This document shows, piece by piece, positions 25,601 to 38,100 of a stretch of 64,000 bases of DNA; the stretch's first letter is position 1, and each line of letters begins with the position of its first letter. This DNA is from Vanilla planifolia (lineage: Eukaryota > Streptophyta > Magnoliopsida > Asparagales > Orchidaceae): contig CM043871.1 in assembly GCA_023846275.1 (NCBI GenBank), positions 29,728,569-29,792,568 of the forward strand, in the 5' to 3' direction. The translations under genes and the position numbers were made by a program. Below the pieces are notes generated by a model, which saw only the letters and a list, made by a program, of their open reading frames with translations, did no database searches and was not told the origin of the DNA.

Positions 25601-27400
25601 TTTTCATCTTTAAAGTTATATAGGAAATCCCTTTGGTTCATAATTTTGTGTAAAATTTGATTGAAAATTACTAAAAATGACTTAAAATTAAGTTTTTGGT
25701 TATTTTCATTATTGTTTGCCATCGACTGTGGGCATTACTGCCATCGTTAGTGGTCACAGCCACTGCCTGCTTGTCTCACGTTCGTTTGACCCACGTTGAC
25801 CTTCGAACTTGGCAACCTACTCTACCTGCACCAACCTTCAAACTCGATAATCTCTTAACCTAATCCATGAATGCGTTGATTTGTCAAACTGTGTTGATTC
25901 TCTTAAACCCGTGTTGACCCGAAAGCGGACCCAAAATGTTAGCACCTCTCCACTCACATCACCCATAAAAAAATGGAATCCATAACGACATGCATCGATC
26001 TGCCTACGCCACACCAACTGTGCCACCCATTGCATTGTTGCTCTTTGTTATCACTCGAAACACATATATTTGTTTTGGGAACTACTTAATTCAATTAATT
26101 TTGTAGTTTTTTAATTTTTTTTATAGTCAAAGTATTTATTTTATGATTTATAGTGATTTTTAGAATTTTGAAATATTTTTTAGAATTCTAAAAATATATC
26201 TCGTTATATTTTAAAATATTTTTTTTGTATTCTTATGTTAATAAATTACTATTATACCATTGAGGTATCTATAAATAAAGATATTTATCATATTGTAAGG
26301 ATGTAAATTTTGGAATGAAGTAACGAAGTGTTGTGTTGCCACCAAGCTATGTGATATTAGGATTTGTGTATGAAAATTCGACAATGTGATTTCGAAGGTA
26401 TTATGGGAGGGTGATTGAGAGGTTTAAAAGGATAGATCATGACCCATCATATAACATTCACAAAACCGTCAAATCATCAGAAAAGTTCTTCAATATTTTA
26501 TTCCAATTTTTGAAAATTTCATTCGTCATATCCAATTTTCTAGTTTGTGCATGTGTTCGTATGATTTCTTGTTTAACATTCCACGAACTTTACATGCATG
26601 TGTGCCTTGCCACTTCATTACCTATGTCAGTGTTTGGGTGTGTGTTGTTCAAATCATTCTTTTTTTAGATTGAGATCCCTTATGTTAAAGATTAGTATAA
26701 GTATTTAGCTTTTAGAAAAGTTTTTATTTGTTTAACAATTTAGGATTTCTTATTCTAAACTTATAACACATTTAGGTAAGTCCTCATACATATATAATGC
26801 TTGTACTTAAATCTTTTTCGGTTATCTTTGAGTTAAAATATATTTTAGCATATCTTCTTATATCAAATGACATTACCCTTACATGGTAATGATATCATAA
26901 GAAAACAAAGTATAAACTTTATCATATCAATCTGAGTGATGTTGATAATATGAAGGTGTGATAAAATCTAATGAAGAATAAACCATAGAAAAGGTATATG
27001 TGGATATAATTATTAAACCATATAAGAAATGATGTAAATCATGATTATTAATTGTTATTATCACTTAACCACTTACTTTATATATCATGTCTCTTAATGT
27101 TGCATGTTATCTTGAAATTTAGCTTATTAAGTCTTTTATGTCGGCTCAAAACTTGTTTATTAACATATATAGGTATAAATTTATATATATTATGAAACAT
27201 GTATAGAATAATAGAGAGAGATTACGTTGTTAGTATGTTAATATTTTTATTTATTTAGTTATAATAAAATAATAATAATATAATAAGATAGAGTAAGACA
27301 TAATCATATGTAATCTATGATAGCTTTTAACTTTTATATGTTATTATTTACTTTTATTCTTTCTTTATAGTTAGTTGCTTTAAAAAAAGTAGAATATTAT
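22661..27400. other. Intergenic DNA, no gene recognised
   Basis: AT-rich throughout. A GC-richer patch at about 25720-26040, with repeated GTTGAC/GACCCA words, resembles a retroelement fragment but carries no readable domain. Confidence 0.45.
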
Positions 27401-27849
27401 TTTATTTCATAATTAGAAATTCATGAAATTAATTAAAATAAAATTTTACTATGTAGTTGATTCTTAAGGGCATTAATTTTTTTTGTAATACATGGGAAAA
27501 ACTTGTGGTTATATGTCACAACTTCGATATCACGTTAATGTTTAGATACCCGTGTTGGTTTATATGAATTGACTAACCAATCTTCATAGGAGAGGTGCTC
27601 ATGTTATTAGCATTGACAAACCACGGTATGATGTTTGTTGGGTATTGTTTATTTTATGCATAATTTAATGCAATGAAACCTGTTGTATAAAAATCTCTAT
27701 TATTAAATAGATTTCTAAGAAGGACAAAATGAGAAAGTTATCAATGTTAATATGGAGGCAAGCTATGAAAAACAACCAAAAATTAAGAGAGGATGTGGTA
27801 ATAAAAGAAATAGTTAATTTACTCCTTTCAGAAAGGGTGAATATTTTAG

Positions 27850-28100
27850 CACAACCTTAAAGACAAGTTAAGGAATACCAACTAAACAAGTTTGTGAAAT
27901 AATTTCATAGGTTTCATCCTTATTTTGTTGATGGTAGTGATGTAATGTAAAGTGAGCATTGTCTTGAAGGGATGGAGATACTATTTGAAATGATGTTATT
28001 TTCGTCAAAATAGAAAGGTGTCATTAGCAATAAGTGTGTTGGGTAGAGCCTTTAGGATATGGTGATCTAGATAGAAGATGTTATAATTTGAAAGTAAGCC
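27850..28100 (+). mobile_element. Ty3/gypsy gag relic
   Basis: On the + strand, with three stops, the frame reads RFHPYFVDGSDVM (27918-27956), then SEHCLEGMEILFEMM. This follows the gypsy gag pattern 'F.PP.F.GS.DP..AE.WL..ME.IF..M'. No LTRs could be placed around it. It is one more decayed element in the intergenic space. Confidence 0.55.
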
Positions 28101-31100
28101 TAACTTATAAATCTTATGACAAGAATTCTATTTAACCTTTAAGGATTGGTATGTCTTATCATCAATATAAGATAATGAATAAAATGATTTGATGATGTTA
28201 GATGATTGGTTAATCATATTAATAAGTAATAAGAGAGATTAACTTACATATGTTGGGAAGTAAGAAACGAGATTTTTTTAATAACTTCAGTTTCTGATTA
28301 TTGTAGTTTGATCACCTAATATATTTTTAATCTACTCACTCTTCTTACCATAATAAGCTCTTGAACACTCAAGAGTTCACTCTTTATTTAAATATCATTA
28401 TTTTCTTTTTGAAAATCACATATATGCTTTATAATATCACAATAGAATTTAAAACCAATCCAATTTTTACTCTTTTTTAAAAACCAATTGTAAAACTTCA
28501 CATTAATGCACAATAAAAATAAATACAAATAATATAATTGAATAAAAGATATTAATTTGGCTAATGCAAAGCGTGTTAACTTTTTAAGGTCATTCTTAAT
28601 GCATGATCTTAAAATATAAATAATTGAAATACTAAAATATTATTCTTTCATTTAATTTTTTTAATATTTTCATATGATGCACCATTATCATATGTAGTTA
28701 TTAACATTAAAAAAGACTAAATTATCATCATAACTTTAAAAAATAATTATTATGTAATGTAAATATAATACATTATAATATTAGGTTTATATTACATAAA
28801 TACAAGACAATATAATATTATTACAACATTCTTAACTTTTATAATAAATTAAGAACTTCCACTTCTTGCATAAAGCTAATGAAATTCAATAAAAGTACAC
28901 AATCCCAAATCTTACCTCAACCAACTTGCTCTATTTTCTATTTCTTATTGTTGAAGCACTTTCAAGAACTCTTCTCTTCTTCTTCTTCTTCTTCTTCTTA
29001 TTCTTATTCTTCTTATAACTCTATCAACATTGTAAATTAATTTTATTATTATCTTTACTAAATTTGAACTTTTCTTACAATTGAAAATACTATTTTCTTC
29101 CTCTTCTTCTCTTGTTGTTTTTCTCTTTTATCTATTAATTATTTTGCTTTCCCATCTTAATCCATTTATATATACATCATTATCCTTAATTGAAGGGAGA
29201 ACATTAATTTTAAAAATTATCTTGTCTTCAATATTATAAAAATGAAACTCAAACTCTATTTACTTAAAAATTTATAATTAATTATTTAAATATAAAAAAA
29301 TTATAAATCATAACTATTTAAAATCTCTTAAAGAGATCTTTCAATAATATATTTAAATAACATTTTTTATTTTATTTAAAAATATGATAGTTCCTAAGGT
29401 AATACTAATATAACAATACTTTTAATCAATAATATAAATACAAAAAAATTAACTTTATTTTATTTTAATGGTTATATTTATATCAATATTAATTTAATAT
29501 AAAAATTTATAACATCTTATATAAAATAAAATTTTAAGATATTACTAGTTTTTCACTCCTTCAACAAGTGTGTTAGTTCTCTCATTCAATAATTGCTCAT
29601 ATTTAGTTGTTTTAGGGCATTCTCCAACCTAATATTTTTCTAGTTGCATTATAATAATGTATGTCACCTTCTAGAATGCTCTCACTTGTGGTACTAGCTA
29701 AAAGGCATCAAAGGAGTATACCTACTTCTTCTTCGATAATGCTTCTCTTTAGACTTGTCAAAAATCTAATTCCATTACTTCAAGAGGATAGTAAAGAAAT
29801 TTTGCTCAAACTATTTCAAGCAAGATGATTAATTTTCATCCTTCATCCATATTAGCTTTCTATAATATAATAATTATGGATGATGTCCTTTATCATACCT
29901 AAATTATTATTTAGCCATAATGAAATACAAGGTTTTTTTAACTCACATTCTTCACCCTCTTGTTACGTTTTGTCCTTTATCATCTATATGTTGTAGCCCT
30001 CTCTATCCATGCTTACCTTAATATATCATCCAACCTTCTTATTTATTTTTTCACATCTCTTATTTAGTTTTACTTCATTATTTTTTTCTAATCTATCTTA
30101 GATAATTGTTTGTCTAAAAACCTCTATGCAAATGCTAGGTGAGACCACTTGAATCCTTAACAAAATTATTTAAACTTTCACTTTATTGCATATTATTCTT
30201 TCTCTTTAAGCTTGCATATTAATTACTTGACTATTCACATAAAGTTATTTTTATCAAAAAATCAAATTAAACAAGTCACATGTCATGTTAAAGTCTTATC
30301 CTAATAACATGTCAATCACTTTTCTCTTTGATTAATCTTACGAGAAACCTAGACGAAAGAAAGATAAATGAATGCATGATGAGATAGAGATAAAGTAATT
30401 GATAGAATTTACATATAAATAAAAAATCACAATTCAAAATTTACACAACGATTGAAACTTGTTGTAAAAAATAAAAAAATAGATTAAAGTACACTTTTGG
30501 TGAAGAAATTAAAAATATAAATATAATAATTATAGAGTTAAGCATTTTTTAAATATCATTTTTTTCTCTTAAAAAATGTGTGATGAGATTTGCCACTTGA
30601 TAATTAAGTCAAATTTATATTTTAATAGGTAAACTGTTAATAATTAAGTCAATTTTTTAGTTTTGTAATCCAATAATCTAATTTAAAATGAAAAAAAAAA
30701 TGAAATTATAGAAAATTATAATTCAAACTTGCCCTCCATTAATTTAAATATAAAAGCTAGTGAAGTAACTTTTGGTTCGCATGCGAAGCAAAGGAAGGAC
30801 ACACAGAGGAAACCAAAAGGCCGTCTCCTCACTTTACTACGCCTATGCTTATCGTAGAGGTTGAAGAAACCCAATCCTTTATTTCCATTCATATAGAAAA
30901 AATCAAATGAAATAACAAGAAGTAATTTCTTTTTATTTTAACTACTTCATTTAGGGTTAAAAAGGCAAATTCACCAAACAAAATTGTAATTGTGTGCTCA
31001 AATACAAATGGCAAGCTCCAAATCCACTGCTCAAGAAAATGAAGCCTTCTTACTAATCTTTGTCAAACATTTTATCTTATAAGAATTTTAATGACTTCAA

Positions 31101-32400
31101 ACCCAACAAAATCTCAAAAGTTTGTAATTGCCTTTAGTTTTCCACAAACTATACATGAACTTTTCTCTTTTAAAAATGATGAGAAGGAATCTCCCACCTT
31201 GTGGTGTGTTTTCTCTATTTTGGAAAATTTTAATAGATATTTATTGTATTTGGAGGATTTGAAATTAGTCAAATTATTTTAAATAAATGTTGACTACATA
31301 AGGTAGCTTTAGCTTACTTAAAAAGTCCTAGTTTGTACAATGTTGTTATATACATGGAAGAGTTATTTTGTTTTCATTTATGCGATTGTGTATATATATA
31401 AATATATATTCTTTTTGGATTGGGATGCACATATTTTTAATGAAGTTTTGATGAATACAACATGTGAACTCATTTTGTTCATATTTTAACAAATTTGGGC
31501 AAATGCGATAGATTTGGATGAATTCTTCAAATCACTCTGAATGTCTTGGCCAATTTTATGATTAAAAAAGGGTGATTTTACCAATATTTGGGTTAACAAT
31601 TAGAGTTATAAAGATATGTTAACAAATAAATCTTGCATGTTCAACCAAGGGCAATTAATATGAAACATCTTGGGCAAGTTTTAGAATGATTGTATTGGAT
31701 GGTCAATCGAACTTATATTTATTTGTGTTCCTTGTTATTTTTGTCATTTTCCTTGCAACATTATATTGTTAAGAGTTACCTCCTTTATGTCATCATCTTT
31801 TTTATATTTTATAATATTTAACTATTTATGAATAAGGTTTGTATATTGAGGTCATAGTTGTATTAAAATTTTTTTATGGAATCCATGAATCAAAACCATC
31901 CTTAGAGAGGTTATTAATATTCCTCTTTTGAGTCAAGCTTTTTTTAGTATCTATTAATGAACATCCTTTTGCAATATATTAAGTTTTAACATCATTGATG
32001 TTTATTTGATGTGATTCTCATGACTTGTGTTTTTCATTTGTTGAAGTTACAACGAAAATTAAAAAGCTACAATGAAAAGCTCTAAATCATTATTTATTTA
32101 TGAATGCACACTCAACTCTTTGAGCTCTTTATCTTACAAACAAAGATTCTTAATAAATATTTACAAAATAAATAAAAAATGTTAATAATCATCAACTTAT
32201 CATAACTCAACATATAATCACATGTATGAGATATACAAAGAAAATCTATACTACTAATGTTATTATTTTAGAAGTTTTCTTGTTCATAATTACGTTAAAT
32301 TTCTTAGAAAATCATAAATAAGTAAATGATCCTGATGAAAGAAGGCATCAATTTTCCAAACCAATCTAAACCCTAACACCCTCACCAACTTACAAAAGAC
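28101..32400. other. AT-rich intergenic DNA between LSD1 and IMA
   Basis: No gene recognised. It includes the TTC microsatellite and a 63-codon frame at 31091-31282 with no family character. A GC-richer stretch at 30770-30880 looks leader-like but leads to nothing identifiable. Confidence 0.45.
28971..29014. repeat. (TTC)n microsatellite
   Basis: An imperfect CTT/TTC tract of roughly 10-14 units, polypyrimidine on the + strand. Confidence 0.9.
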
Positions 32401-32536
32401 CCTCCTTCTTCTTCCGGCCACTCCGATGCCTCCCCACTTTTCTTTATGGCATACTTAGCTCCTTTGTTGCGAAGCATTGCTCTCTCTATATATATATATA
32501 ATGAAATCTAGATGAGATCACAGCATTAACAATGCA

Positions 32537-32542
32537 TTTATT
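32537..32542 (-). terminator. AATAAA poly(A) signal for IMA
   Basis: TTTATT on the + strand is AATAAA on the - strand, 158 bp past the IMA stop codon. With a start site near 32833 it would give a very short mRNA of roughly 0.3 kb. Confidence 0.5.
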
Positions 32543-32699
32543 AAATCTCCATACGTTTATAGCGAGGCTTCTGCATTGATTACGTGAATCCAAAAGCCTA
32601 TCTTTCTTAGCTCATACACATAAATATCGCTCACAGGAGCACCATACCATACATATCATAAGCCCGGTCCATTCATTGCGACGGTCGAGGCAGGTGGCC

Positions 32700-32816
32700 T
32701 CAGGCCGCCGGTGCCACCTGAGAGTCCAAGTCATCGTCGTCATCGTCGTCGTCACCCTCGCGTCGGCTCATTCTTCTTCCCACCGCTTCGAGGAAGGTCA
32801 AAGTGTTGACTTCCAT
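32700..32816 (-). CDS. IMA: IRON MAN/FEP-type iron-signalling peptide
   Basis: The 38-residue product starts MEVNTLTFLEAVGRRMSR and ends EGDDDDDDDDLDSQVAPAA. A short variable N-terminus, a Gly, a run of Asp and a terminal APAA are the defining signature of IMA/FEP peptides. These angiosperm peptides are induced by iron shortage and promote iron uptake; they bind BRUTUS-type E3 ligases through the acidic C-terminus and so protect bHLH IVc transcription factors. The Asp run uses mixed GAC and GAT codons. The frame stays open upstream to 33152 (150 codons), but a TATA box at 32861-32868 puts transcription start near 32833, making the ATG at 32816 the natural start. The Asp run is followed by LDSQV where other members often have a short Tyr/Asp spacer. 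It is intronless and there is no signal peptide. Confidence 0.82.
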   Translation of the reverse strand: MEVNTLTFLEAVGRRMSRREGDDDDDDDDLDSQVAPAA

Positions 32817-32860
32817 TTCGATTTCGGAGATGTTGGAAGAAATCGAAGGGATTTGCGGCA

Positions 32861-32868
32861 TTATATAG
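32861..32868 (-). promoter_or_regulatory. TATA box of IMA gene
   Basis: TTATATAG on the + strand is CTATATAA on the - strand, in a GC-rich context, 45 bp upstream of the IMA ATG. The predicted start site is near 32833, leaving a leader of about 17 nt. Confidence 0.65.
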
Positions 32869-32959
32869 CCAAGGGAAAGGGGAGAGCTGTGATCTTCGGC
32901 GGAGGAAGGGAAAAAGGTGGTGTGGGGGAAGAGTGGCGGACTGGCGTTCACAAGTTTGT

Positions 32960-33034
32960 CCAACGTGGATGGTGGGGACCGCGCCAGGTGGGCTGGCTCA
33001 TGCTGGACGACGGCGATACGCATTGCACCACATG
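32960..33034 (-). promoter_or_regulatory. E-box cluster upstream of IMA
   Basis: CAGGTG at 32995-33000 and CACATG at 33029-33034 are CANNTG E-boxes; CAACGTGG at 32961-32968 has an ACGTG core. They lie about 100-165 bp upstream of the TATA box. IMA genes are known targets of bHLH factors that bind such sites. The functional role here is inferred. Confidence 0.35.
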
Positions 33035-33159
33035 TCCGGAGGATGCACCCACGCTCTTCTAGGGTTTCGGAATGTTGCGCTCGGGAACAAGTCAAACTTG
33101 TTGTAGTCAACGAGCCTCTGACTCGACAGTTGAGATGACGTTTTGATTGCACGTATGGG

Positions 33160-34900
33160 TAGGGATGGTCTAAATTAAAAACAAAATTAATTATGTATAA
33201 TTTTGGAGGAAGGAATCTTGGTTAAAAAAAAAAAAAAAACTAACATTAAGTTCAGAATTAAAAATGTTAATTATGTTGAATATAATAAATAATTAAGAAG
33301 AATAATTTTGGTCAGAAAAATGCCAACAAATAAATTAAAATTAAATTTGAGATAAATATATCACAATGTATAAAATATTATGATCATATCAAGAATGTAT
33401 GATTTTTTAAAAAATATTTTAAATATAAATATTATATTTATACAAATTTAGAATATCAATCTTATCATTTAAAATCACTTTTTAATAGACGTATTTTTCA
33501 AAGATTAGAGAATCATCAAAATAATTTTATTTCAGAAATTATACATCAAAATTTGGGAACAAAATATTCAAGTTTATCAGTCTCTTAATGTATTCCGTCT
33601 TGATTGATATTATGCTACATTGAATGTGATCTAATTTCTTGAACTTTGTATGATAAATAAATATACAAAATTTGTTATTTTAGACTAGACTTATATAAAT
33701 CTTTTTTATGATCGAGATATACAATTTTTAAGCAAACTTAATTTTGTGAGTAAAACTATACAAATTTTAAAAAAATTATTGCTTTTGATATTACAATAAT
33801 TATTGATTAAAATAGTTTTTTTTATAGTCAAAGTGATAAAATAATGTGTTGTATGTATCATGTATTTAATTTAAAATAAAAATAAAAAATTGATCTAGAT
33901 GTGTATGCTTCTTTCCTTATTGAAATAGTCTAATTATATAAATTATATTACAAATTTTAATGATTTTAGTTAAAGGAAGATTAACCAATAATTTAGGATC
34001 GTTTAAGATGATCTAGTATCAAAAAAATAAAAAATAAAAAAATCTAACTTCATAAACTATATATATGCTAGATTTAGAATATTTCAAAATGATCAAGATA
34101 AAAAAAGCTTTTATCAATTCAATCATATTTTGTACGTTAACAAGTGTCTCTCATAATCAATACTCTAATATAACAATCCATATTAGTAATTTGCATGTCA
34201 AATTTGAAACAATAATCTAAAAAATGTAAACACCTTTTAATAAATATATTTATTTAGAAGATTATATCATTATCAAAATAATCTAATTTTATATATTATA
34301 TATCAATATCTTAAAATAATACAATCCTATTTCTTAAACCATACATCATAAATTTTGAACAAAATTTATGCTTTTTAATATTTATCTTTCACATATCCCT
34401 CTCAAAATCAAAATTACAAAACCTTCAAAACAACTTAATTTTTAAATTATAAAATAAAAATAATTAAAAAACTCTTATCATTTATTTCAAAACAACGTGA
34501 CTATATTTTACTCTGCATCTTAATTTGAAAACAAAAATAAAAAATTTGAGCAATTTATAAGAACATTGAAATAAAACATTTAAATTTTGGTTATTTAATT
34601 TTATATATTCCCTTAAGATCAAAATTATACACCTTGTAAACTTCAGAAAGACCTGTTAAACAATTTACTATCATAATCCAAACTGACTTCCAAATTTCAA
34701 AATTATCCAATACTGCATCTCACAACAATTTATAAGAACAGGTTCAGATTTAAACCAGAGGACAAAACTAGGCTGGAGATGGCATTCAAATAGAGCTAAA
34801 CGAAAGGTTTTTTTTTTTTTTTAATACAGTAAGCGGGAAAACAATAGACCAGAAGATAGTTGTTGCAAAGAAATGGTTCATTATCTTCCACAAAACAAGA
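33160..34900. other. AT-rich gap between IMA promoter and RTNLB 3' end
   Basis: No coding or structured element seen, apart from A and T mononucleotide runs at about 33225-33239 and 34808-34822. The RTNLB 3' UTR should occupy the right end. Confidence 0.5.
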
Positions 34901-34932
34901 GAAGTTGCATCCAAAGAAAGGATAATATCATA

Positions 34933-35102
34933 CTAATCAGCTTTCTTCACCTTGAGGTTCCCTTTAGGTATTTTGCTTAGTACACCATCGTCTAGCTTTC
35001 GGTATTGATGCTGCAGTTGTCCTATAAGATTGTACACAAACTCGTCGACTTGGTCTTCATACTTCTCATACAGCACAGGTATAGTGTGAACAGCCACAAA
35101 TC
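34933..35102 (-). CDS. RTNLB: RTNLB exon 5 (C-terminus)
   Basis: Acceptor TGTAAAAG before 35102. It encodes FVAVHTIPVLYEKYEDQVDE and onward to KVKKAD and TAG. This highly conserved stretch is isolated from exon 4 by 13.2 kb, so accurate splicing across that intron is required for any full-length protein. Confidence 0.95.
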
Positions 35103-38100
35103 CTTTTACAAAAAAGCATCAGCGTTTAGTAAGCTAGGTGCGTTTCGTCTGTTGAAAACTAAGCTATCAACAACTTAGCAAAGCACGAGCAGAATTGTGA
35201 TGCCTAGGCATTAATAGGAGTAAATGCCCAAGATAAAAAGCATGGGATAACCAATATAATTTCATATACAGCAGAATAATGGAAGAGAAAAAAAGCTATG
35301 TATGACTTCGATCTGAACACAATACCAGTCCCTGTGTCTTTTGAGTTTACTTGGATTTTTTTTTTCTCTCCTCTTCAGTGCTTCTTTCGCTCTTCACACT
35401 AACCCAACTACTACCATGTTGAGCATAAAACCATATACCATTATATATTAATACCATTATTCACAATCCTAAATCACAAAAAATCACACCTTGTATCTAT
35501 CTAACAACATTATATACTAATACCATTATTCCCTTCGTAATGGGACTCTCCTTGCGGCAGGAATGTAATCCTGCGGACGAATCCTAGTTAAAAGAACAAA
35601 AAACAAAGATAATATTGTTCCTTCTCATGCCCAGTTCCTGATCTGGCATTGTGATCGTCAACTGGACAAGCGGTTTAACTTTGATTGGGTGAGGCAGCCA
35701 GAAAAGTTTTAATTTGATTTTGTGAAGGAATCAGTCAGTAGAGATCCTCAAATCAAATTTAATTTTGGTAATTCAGCCAGCCCACCTCATGAACCCTAAC
35801 ACCTACAGGAAGGAAGGTGGCAAATTGCTTTTCAAAAACAACAATAACAAAAAAATATTTCTTGTATTGAAAAGGATAGATCAACTCCATTTTCAAGCTT
35901 CGATTATAACATACCTCTATTTGAATTTTCTCAAAATATAACAATATTTTCAATGATATGCTAAGGTGTTAATAAGATGCAAGTAATAAGAGTAAATAAG
36001 ATGAATAAAAGGGATCAGCCATAGTTAAAAAAATCACTCCACAAGAGATGGCTGAGGGCATGGCCAACCCTCTCCACACTATATGGCTGGGCACACTGTC
36101 AAGAAAAGCAAAATTCAAGAAACAAGTACAAGCCACAAGCTCATTTGAATGTGAATTAGATAAACAAATATAAGAAATGCAATCTAGTGGATTATAAAAC
36201 TCAGTTACCACTTGAAGAAAAGCTTCTGTAATACAAATGCTAGATCATATTTCCTCATAGTCATTTCTTCCTTTCACTCAAGAGAACTGATTTTGTGGGA
36301 CAGTGCTTCCAGCACTCACAAGGTGCTCAGAAAAGGTTATGACAATGGATTACTGTAGCAAACACTGATCAATCTCTCTTTAATCCCTCATCTATCTCTC
36401 TTCAATCATTCATAAAACTATCATCAATCAATTTCGTGCTTGAAGGAGTTTATATAATATTTACAATTTATAGGACCCTCACAAAGGTGATCTCCAACGA
36501 CTCTCTAACAACTAAAATCTCTTTCAAACCATAACTAAACTAATAGTTACCTGACTTTTTCTTCCGTTTATACTATACAATAGGTGGATTGTATCATACA
36601 ATGCACATATATTGAATTAATTGTACGGTCAATTAAAATATCAACATATTATACAAAAGTTTTAAGTTTTCTAAAATCCATACTAAGAAATCTTGAAGCA
36701 AACATACAACATGATTATCATACGATAGTCTTCAGATAATGCTAATGCTGTGCTTGGTTTGAATATTTTATTCCTTTTCAATAACTCATACAGTATTATA
36801 ATATTTTCACAATTAAATATTCTGATTTGTTTATGATATATGTCTTTTTATCTAATCATATTGTATAATAAATAATATCATACCTCATGAAATTCTTGGG
36901 ATTTCATTTCATACATATCACTTAATGTGCATGCTTCAATGAACTATTCGATCAACAATACATAGCTCACTTGAACACATCATATTGTTTGATCATACGA
37001 ACATACTGTTCAATCGCTCAGAGCACGTGGATTAACTAGTTTGATCCCTTGATCGGATAGCCAAAAAAAAAAAATCGTATTACACAAAGAATGCTTCGTA
37101 CTATATGATAAACGTAATGTTAACCACTTTAAAACAAATTTTCACAAAGTCAAATTCCATTATTCTTCATTAATAATTCTCCATAAACCCATGCACTTAT
37201 ATCTACAAATTGAATTAAATTTAATTTAAGACTCTAAGTACATACAATTTAGGTTTTATTAATCAAAGTAAGTTTTCTAAATTATATGTAAGTGATCTTA
37301 TGATTGAAATGCAAGCTCTTCAATATAGATGGTAATCTAATTTCAATCTTTACATGCCCAAAGAAATTGTGAAAACTTCAATAGTTTCTAAGGCACATGA
37401 ATCCATCTAATTCAAGTGTATTGGAGGACAATGTCTTCCTTTTCCTTTAAGTATGTTAACTTATTAACCCAAAGGCTTCATCCATCCAAACCATGATTAG
37501 CATTCCAATTTGTCAACCCATCTTTAAAATAACATATATAATAACATGACAAAGCACAAATAAAATACCTAAAAGATTTGTGATCATTAAAATAATATAT
37601 TGACTTTGGGGTTTATGAGGTGTCAACAAAGAGCTTGCTAGAAGTCATGGGGTTGATCTTATTTGAAGGTTTGAAATCATGCTCTAAATTGCCAATCTTT
37701 CTAATTAACAAAAACTAAATCATTTTGAATAATAAATCAGTTTTACAGTTTTGATTAGTTTTTTGGTGGTCATTTTATAAAAGGGGACCAGCCTCATTCT
37801 GCCTCCATTGCATTTCGATCCTTAATCAGTTCATTCATCCATGAGTGATTTTGAACTAGAAAGGCTTCTTTTTCTTCTTTATACGTCCGTACACAATCAC
37901 TACGGCATTTCCCAATATAATATTTAGAGTGGCCACATGTTGAATAGAGGAATTAGTCCCCTTGGATCCTATAAAAAGTATCTCTCAATTGTGCATTATA
38001 TAAATTCAGCTCAAAATTTCTTTATGCTGGTCTCCAGGCCTCAACTATTGTATCACTTTCTTGGTATAAGCACTCTAAAGATAATTCTATCAACAAAATA

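Noticed and set aside
32676..33062. 128-codon + strand open frame over the IMA locus
   Set aside because: It is the antisense of the IMA peptide and its promoter. Its Val-rich run is just the complement of the Asp codons.
32817..33152. N-terminal extension of the IMA frame to 150 codons
   Set aside because: In frame and open, but a good TATA box lies inside it and the extension has no family character.
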